A stretch of DNA of 64,000 nt from Halarcobacter sp. (lineage in GTDB: Bacteria; Campylobacterota; Campylobacteria; Campylobacterales; Arcobacteraceae), in NCBI RefSeq assembly GCF_963675975.1, contig NZ_OY780939.1:496001-560000 (forward strand). Direction: 5' to 3'. Positions 59,201 to 64,000 of the stretch are shown here, piece after piece; position 1 is the stretch's first letter, and each line of letters begins with the position of its first letter. Below the pieces are notes generated by a model. The model had not been told where the DNA came from. It ran no database searches and saw nothing but the letters and a program-made list of their open reading frames with translations. Made by a program: the position numbers and the translations under genes.

Positions 59201-59284
59201 TTGAAAATTCTATTACAACAAGATTACAAGAGTATTACATGTCATTAATTTGTAACCATCATGTAATAGAATTTTCAGATGAAA
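59195..59284. repeat. Inverted repeat enclosing the divergent promoters and both start codons
   Basis: The left arm 59195-59217 and right arm 59262-59284 match at 22 of 23 positions (core TGAAAATTCTATTACA / TGTAATAGAATTTTCA). They surround 44 nt. Each arm, read toward its gene, gives TGTAATAGAAT, a -10-like box, then six bases and the ATG, so both genes may be transcribed without a leader; neither has a ribosome-binding site. An 11-bp direct repeat, TACAAGAGTAT, also occurs at 59225-59235 and 59285-59295. Confidence 0.7.
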
Positions 59285-60016
59285 TACAAGAGTATATTTA
59301 TATCAGATATTCATTTGGGAACTAAATTTTCAAATACAAAACAATTATTAGATTTTTTAAAAAACAATGAGTGTGATAACCTATTTCTAGTAGGAGACAT
59401 AATAGATGGTTGGGCAATAAAAAGGAAATTTGTATGGCCACAATCACATTCAGATGTTATTCAAAAGATTTTAAAAAGAGCAAGAAAAGGTTGCAATGTA
59501 ACTTTTATAACTGGTAACCATGATGAATTTTTAAGACCTTTTGTTCCTTTAATATTAGGGCACTCCCTTGAAATAAAAAATGAACTAATCTATACCTCAA
59601 TAATAGGAAAAAAATATCTAGTAACCCATGGAGATTTTTTTGATTCTATTACAATGACAAAAAAATGGTTGGCAATACTTGGTGACTATGGATATGAACT
59701 ACTTTTAAATGTAAATCAAACCCTAAATGTAATTAGAACAAAATTAGGTATTAAATCAAAATGGTCTTTATCTAAATATGTAAAAGACAATGTAAAATCT
59801 TCAGTTTCTTTTATAACTGATTTTGAGGCAACCTTAGCAAATCATGCAAAATATAAAGGTTATGATGGCATAATATGTGGACATATTCATAAAGCAGAAA
59901 CAAAAATGATAGACCAAGTTGAGTACCTCAACTGCGGTGATTGGGTTGAGTCATGTACAGCTATTGTTGAAACATATGAAGGTGAATTTAAAGTTATTAA
60001 TTGGTTACATAAATGA
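59279..60016 (+). CDS. LpxH-like metallophosphoesterase
   Basis: A 245-residue calcineurin-fold phosphoesterase similar to UDP-2,3-diacylglucosamine pyrophosphatases. The metal motifs are FISDIHLGT, LVGDIIDGW, TGNHDEFLR, LVTHGDFFD and CGHIHKAE. It may cleave UDP-2,3-diacylglucosamine in lipid A synthesis or act on another envelope lipid headgroup. It starts without a ribosome-binding site and overlaps the patatin gene by 4 nt. Confidence 0.85.
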   Translation: MKYKSIFISDIHLGTKFSNTKQLLDFLKNNECDNLFLVGDIIDGWAIKRKFVWPQSHSDVIQKILKRARKGCNVTFITGNHDEFLRPFVPLILGHSLEIKNELIYTSIIGKKYLVTHGDFFDSITMTKKWLAILGDYGYELLLNVNQTLNVIRTKLGIKSKWSLSKYVKDNVKSSVSFITDFEATLANHAKYKGYDGIICGHIHKAETKMIDQVEYLNCGDWVESCTAIVETYEGEFKVINWLHK

Positions 60017-60774
60017 GTGAAAAAAAATTAGCCTTAGCCTTAGGTGGTGGGGCAGCTAGAGGTGCTTTTCATTTAGGTGCACTTCATTTTATGGAAGAGA
60101 GTAATATTCAAATTGATGCTTATGCAGGAAGTTCTATAGGAGCAATAATTGCAGCATCCCATGCAAGTGGGGTAAAAGCAAAAGAACAATTAAAAATATT
60201 TTCTTCTAGTGAACTCAAAACCGCCTTGAAATTTAACTACTTTAAAAATGGTTTGATTCGAATAGAAAGAAACCATCAAGTTTTAGATAAAATCTTACCA
60301 ATAAAAAATCTAGAAGATATTCCCAAAAAAATATATATAACTGCCTATGATTTAAAAAAAAGAGAGCTTCACTATTTTGATGAAGGAGATACTCATACTT
60401 TATGTATGGCTTCAAGTGCTTTGATTCCACTTTTTAAACCTATCTCATATAAAAATATGTATTTAATAGATGGGGGACTTTTTGATTCAGTACCTATCAA
60501 ACCCTTTGATAATAGTATTTATGACACTTTATCAATTGACCTTTTTCCTAAAAGCAATAGTTTAGAGAAAAAAAGAAAAAACCCCTTAAAAACTCTCAAA
60601 AAGAAGCTTTTTACACAATTATATGAAAACCATATTTTTACTATAGAAAACTCTAGTCAATACCTTGCATCTTTAGAGATTAGAGATTATTCAATGTTTA
60701 CATTTAAAGAGTTAGATGATTGTTTTAAATTAGGATATCAAGAAGCAAAAAAACATTTTTTATCATCTAAATAA
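60013..60774 (+). CDS. Patatin-like phospholipase
   Basis: A 253-residue lipid acyl hydrolase. The oxyanion loop is LALGGGAARGAFHLGAL, the nucleophile Ser lies in YAGSSIGAIIAASH (GxSxG), and the catalytic Asp in YLIDGGLFDSVPIKP (DGG). No signal peptide is present, so it acts from the cytoplasm. It is coupled to the phosphoesterase by ATGA. Confidence 0.9.
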   Translation: MSEKKLALALGGGAARGAFHLGALHFMEESNIQIDAYAGSSIGAIIAASHASGVKAKEQLKIFSSSELKTALKFNYFKNGLIRIERNHQVLDKILPIKNLEDIPKKIYITAYDLKKRELHYFDEGDTHTLCMASSALIPLFKPISYKNMYLIDGGLFDSVPIKPFDNSIYDTLSIDLFPKSNSLEKKRKNPLKTLKKKLFTQLYENHIFTIENSSQYLASLEIRDYSMFTFKELDDCFKLGYQEAKKHFLSSK

Positions 60775-60877
60775 ACCTATTCTTAAATATAAAAATTATC
60801 CCTTTAATTTTTCATCTATTTTTATATGCTATTGGGTATAATCACTTTAAAATTTACAAATAAAAAAAGATAATATT

Positions 60878-63800
60878 ATGTCACAAACACCAGAATTTAC
60901 ACACTTACATTTACATACAGAATATTCACTTTTAGATGGTGCGAATAAGATTAAACCCTTAGCGAAAAAAGTAAAAGAGATGGGGATGAAAAGTGTTGCT
61001 ATGACAGACCATGGTAACATGTTTGGAGCTATCGACTTTTACAATGCTATGAGAGCACAAGGTATTAAACCAATCATTGGGATGGAAGCATATATTCACA
61101 ACTCAGAAGAGATTGATGATAAAACTACAAGACAAAGATTTCACTTATGTTTATATGCAAAAAATGACACAGGATATAAAAACTTAATGTTCCTAAGTAG
61201 CCAAGCTTATATGCATGGCTTTTATTATTACCCAAGAATAAACAAAAAACTTTTAAAAGAAAACTCAGAAGGTTTAGTTTGTAGTGCCGCTTGTTTACAA
61301 GGTGAGATAAACTGGCATCTTAATACAAACAATGAAAGAAATGTAAAGTTTGGTGCAAAAGGTTATGAAAGAGCAAAAGAGATCGCTTTAGAGTATAAAG
61401 AGATTTTTGGTGATGACTTTTACTTAGAAATTATGAGACATGGTATTGGTGACCAGTTATTTGTTGATGATATGATTTTAAAAATAGCAAAAGAAACTGG
61501 AATAAAAGTTGTTGCTACAAACGATACTCACTACCTAGAACAAAAAGATGCTGAAGCTCACGAAGCATTTATGTGTATTGCCATGAATAAACTTTATGAT
61601 GATCCAAATAGACTTAGACACTCGGTTCATGAGTTTTATTTAAAAACTCCAGAGCAAGTTTCAAAGCTATATGCAGATATTCCAGAAGCAATTGCAGCAA
61701 CTCAAGAGATTGCTGACAAATGTAACTTAGAGATAAAACTAGGAAACCCTACTCCACCAAACTTTAAATTTACAAGACAAAAACTTGAAGAAGCAAATGT
61801 TGCTATTCCAGAGCCAGAAAATGAATACTCACTGCAAAACGATATTGCTCTATTTGAACATAAATGTTGGGAAGGGCTAGAGATTCGTTTAGAAATTGTA
61901 CCCGAAGAGAAACACCAAGAATATAGGGACAGACTCCAAGTTGAGATTGATATTATCAATAACATGAAATTCCCAGGATATATGCTAATCGTTTGGGACT
62001 TCGTTATTGTAGCAAAACAGATGAAAATCCCAGTTGGTCCAGGAAGGGGTTCAGCAGCAGGAAGCTTGGTTGCCTACTCCCTTTTTATTACCGATATTGA
62101 CCCTATGCCTTATGGTTTACTTTTTGAGAGATTCCTAAATCCAGAAAGGGTATCGATGCCCGATATCGATATGGACTTCTGTCAAAGTAGAAGGGGTGAA
62201 ATTATCGATTATGTTGTTCAACAATATGGTCGTTCAAACGTTGCCCAGATTATCACATTTGGTAAACTTCTTGCAAAAGGGGTTATTAGAGATGTTGCCA
62301 GAGTTCTTGATATGCCATACTCAAAAGCAGATGCTATGGCAAAACTTATTCCTGATGAACTAGGTATTAATCTTACAGATTCATATGAAAAAGAACCAAA
62401 GATTAAAGAGCTTTGTGATGCTGACCCACAAGCAAAAAGAGTATGGGAGTTTGCTTTAGCTTTAGAAGGTCTAAATAGAAATGCCGGTACTCACGCGGCT
62501 GGTGTTGTTATCTCAAATGAGCCTTTATGGAAAAAGACTCCATTATTTAAACCTTCAGGTATGGATACAATCGCAACACAATACAATGGTAAATATGTAG
62601 AAGATGTTGACTTAATTAAATTCGACTTCTTAGGTCTAAAGACCCTAACAGTTATTGATGAAGCAAATAAACTAGTTGAAAAAAGATATGGAAAAAAGAT
62701 TGACTTTATCCATGAAGATGTAAATGACCAAGGGGTTTATGACCTAATCCAATCAGGAAATACAATTGGATTATTCCAGATAGAATCTGCAGGTATGCAA
62801 GACCTTGCAAAAAGACTTAAACCTTCAGGATTTGAAGATATCATTGCGATGCTTGCCCTTTATAGACCAGGTCCAATGGAGTCAGGGATGCTTGATGACT
62901 TTATCGACAGAAAACATGGACGAGCAGAGATTTCATATTTCTATGACGAATTTGAAGAACCTTTAAGACCTATTCTTGAACCAACTTATGGGGTTATTGT
63001 TTACCAAGAGCAAGTTATGCAGATTGTACAAACAATTGGTGGATTCAGCCTTGGTGGTGCCGACTTAGTTAGACGGGCAATGGGTAAAAAGATTAAAGAA
63101 GAGATGGATAGACTTAAAGGCGAGTTTGCCGAAGGTGGAGTGAAAAAAGGTTATGTAAAAGAGCATTGTGAAGAGCTTTTCGACCTGATTGTAAAATTCG
63201 CCGGATATGGTTTTAATAAATCTCACTCAGCAGCCTATGGACTAGTAACATTCTATACAAGTTTCTTGAAAAAATATTATCCAACAGAGTTTATGGCGGC
63301 ACTTCTTACACTTGAAAAAGATAATACAGATAAAGTTGTAAGATATGTTGATGAAGTAAAAAGATTAGATATTGAGCTTTTCCCTCCACATATTAATAAA
63401 TCTGACCTTGTTTTCTCTGCAAGAGAAATAGATGGTAAAGAGGTAGTAATGTTTGGTATGGGTGCCATTAAAGGTGCTGGAGATGTTGCTATTAACTCTA
63501 TTTTAAAAGAGAGAAGAGAGAATGGAGATTTTAAAGATTTAGGTGATTTTATCTCTAGAATTGATGGTAGTAAAGTAAACAAAAGAGTAATTGAAGCTTT
63601 AATCAAAGCTGGTGCACTTGATGATTTTGAATACTCAAGAAGAGCTCTTTTAGAACAAATAGAACTAATTGGTGAATATGTTGGTAAAGCAATGCAACTT
63701 AAAAAGCAAACTACCTCTTCACTATTTGGTGATGACCAAGAGATGCTAAAAGTTGATGTTGAACTTGAACACATCCCAGAATTTGAACCAAAAGAGATTT

Positions 63801-64000
63801 TAGAGTTTGAAAAAGCCTCTTTAGGGTTTTATGTTTCTGGTCACCCACTTGATGGTTATAGAGAACAACTTGATAAGATCAACTATACACTAAGTTCTGA
63901 AATAGACGAAGTTGCAGATGGTTCACAAGCATTGATTATTGGTAAGATTGAAGAGATAACTCAAAAAATCTCTAAAAAAGGAAATAAATTCGGAATTGCA
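60878..64000 (+). CDS. dnaE: DNA polymerase III subunit alpha (partial, 5' part)
   Basis: The replicative polymerase; 1,041 codons are present and the frame is open at the right edge. The N-terminal PHP domain begins FTHLHLHTEYSLLDGANKI, then MTDHGNMFGA and GMEAYIHNS. The polymerase active site has VGPGRGSAAGSLVAYSL and SMPDIDMDFCQSRRGEI (catalytic Asp pair near residue 427-429). NRNAGTHAAGVV and QEQVMQI follow. Only a weak AAAGATA precedes the ATG. The tail and OB-domain end lie beyond the window. Confidence 0.97.
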   Translation, partial: MSQTPEFTHLHLHTEYSLLDGANKIKPLAKKVKEMGMKSVAMTDHGNMFGAIDFYNAMRAQGIKPIIGMEAYIHNSEEIDDKTTRQRFHLCLYAKNDTGYKNLMFLSSQAYMHGFYYYPRINKKLLKENSEGLVCSAACLQGEINWHLNTNNERNVKFGAKGYERAKEIALEYKEIFGDDFYLEIMRHGIGDQLFVDDMILKIAKETGIKVVATNDTHYLEQKDAEAHEAFMCIAMNKLYDDPNRLRHSVHEFYLKTPEQVSKLYADIPEAIAATQEIADKCNLEIKLGNPTPPNFKFTRQKLEEANVAIPEPENEYSLQNDIALFEHKCWEGLEIRLEIVPEEKHQEYRDRLQVEIDIINNMKFPGYMLIVWDFVIVAKQMKIPVGPGRGSAAGSLVAYSLFITDIDPMPYGLLFERFLNPERVSMPDIDMDFCQSRRGEIIDYVVQQYGRSNVAQIITFGKLLAKGVIRDVARVLDMPYSKADAMAKLIPDELGINLTDSYEKEPKIKELCDADPQAKRVWEFALALEGLNRNAGTHAAGVVISNEPLWKKTPLFKPSGMDTIATQYNGKYVEDVDLIKFDFLGLKTLTVIDEANKLVEKRYGKKIDFIHEDVNDQGVYDLIQSGNTIGLFQIESAGMQDLAKRLKPSGFEDIIAMLALYRPGPMESGMLDDFIDRKHGRAEISYFYDEFEEPLRPILEPTYGVIVYQEQVMQIVQTIGGFSLGGADLVRRAMGKKIKEEMDRLKGEFAEGGVKKGYVKEHCEELFDLIVKFAGYGFNKSHSAAYGLVTFYTSFLKKYYPTEFMAALLTLEKDNTDKVVRYVDEVKRLDIELFPPHINKSDLVFSAREIDGKEVVMFGMGAIKGAGDVAINSILKERRENGDFKDLGDFISRIDGSKVNKRVIEALIKAGALDDFEYSRRALLEQIELIGEYVGKAMQLKKQTTSSLFGDDQEMLKVDVELEHIPEFEPKEILEFEKASLGFYVSGHPLDGYREQLDKINYTLSSEIDEVADGSQALIIGKIEEITQKISKKGNKFGIA

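Noticed and set aside
59218-59261. Invertible promoter switch as the main explanation of the 23-bp inverted repeat
   Set aside because: The enclosed segment is only 44 nt, no recombinase gene is in the window, and the promoter-like boxes lie in the arms, so inversion would change little. Kept only as a side possibility.
61702-63774. Minus-strand ORFs inside dnaE (61702-61965 and 63277-63774)
   Set aside because: Serine-rich antisense frames of a clear polymerase gene with intact motifs; no ribosome-binding sites or family match.

Overview
The window is AT-rich chromosomal DNA that fits an Arcobacter-type member of the Campylobacterota (inference). The evidence is a complex I operon without nuoE and nuoF but with the two short substitute subunits known from Campylobacter, the fabZ-lpxA-clpX-mreB-mreC and pyrG-recJ gene orders, ccoG, queH, and very short intergenic gaps. 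No rRNA, tRNA, insertion sequence or prophage was recognised.

Layout. 1-14,409: the 3' end of an unidentified gene, a shared terminator, and the complete 14-gene nuo operon on the minus strand (nuoA at 14.4 kb to nuoN at 0.24 kb). 14.5-19.3 kb: a AAA+ ATPase overlapping a small membrane protein, an AEC transporter, an FMN reductase, a small unknown ORF and an orphan HNH-type nuclease. 19.48-33.15 kb: a complete type I-B CRISPR-Cas system. Its genes run on the minus strand as cas6-cas8b-cas7-cas5-cas3-cas4-cas1-cas2, then a leader, then an array of 68 repeats and 67 spacers. 33.15-64 kb: core genes. These are a PsiD-like phosphatidylserine decarboxylase, nfo, an NDH-2-like flavoprotein, a lipoprotein that seems to start at ATA, queH-lpxB, fabZ-lpxA-clpX-mreB-mreC-homocysteine methyltransferase, ribE, mnmG, a Kef-type antiporter, a Sel1 lipoprotein, a PseG-like protein, ccoG, pyrG-recJ, two FlgO-type lipoproteins, a DJ-1 protein, a divergent glycosyltransferase / phosphoesterase-patatin cluster, and the first 1,041 codons of dnaE.

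How the parts work together. The nuo operon builds a proton-pumping complex I whose electron-input module is replaced. The protein in the NuoF position looks like a paralogue of the C-terminal half of NuoG from the same operon. The CRISPR locus has adaptation (cas4-cas1-cas2), crRNA processing (cas6) and interference (cas8b-cas7-cas5-cas3) genes and a uniform, long array, so it is probably functional. Its non-coding parts hold the most unexplained structure: a 14-bp inverted repeat around the array promoter, two hairpins separating cas3 from cas4, an imperfect direct repeat between cas6 and cas8b, and an unusual number of palindromic spacers. Elsewhere, the strongest oddity is a 23-bp inverted repeat (one mismatch) whose arms end in the start codons of two divergent genes. 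I saw no clearly new multi-gene system. The best candidates for new biology are these non-coding elements and the NuoG-derived subunit.
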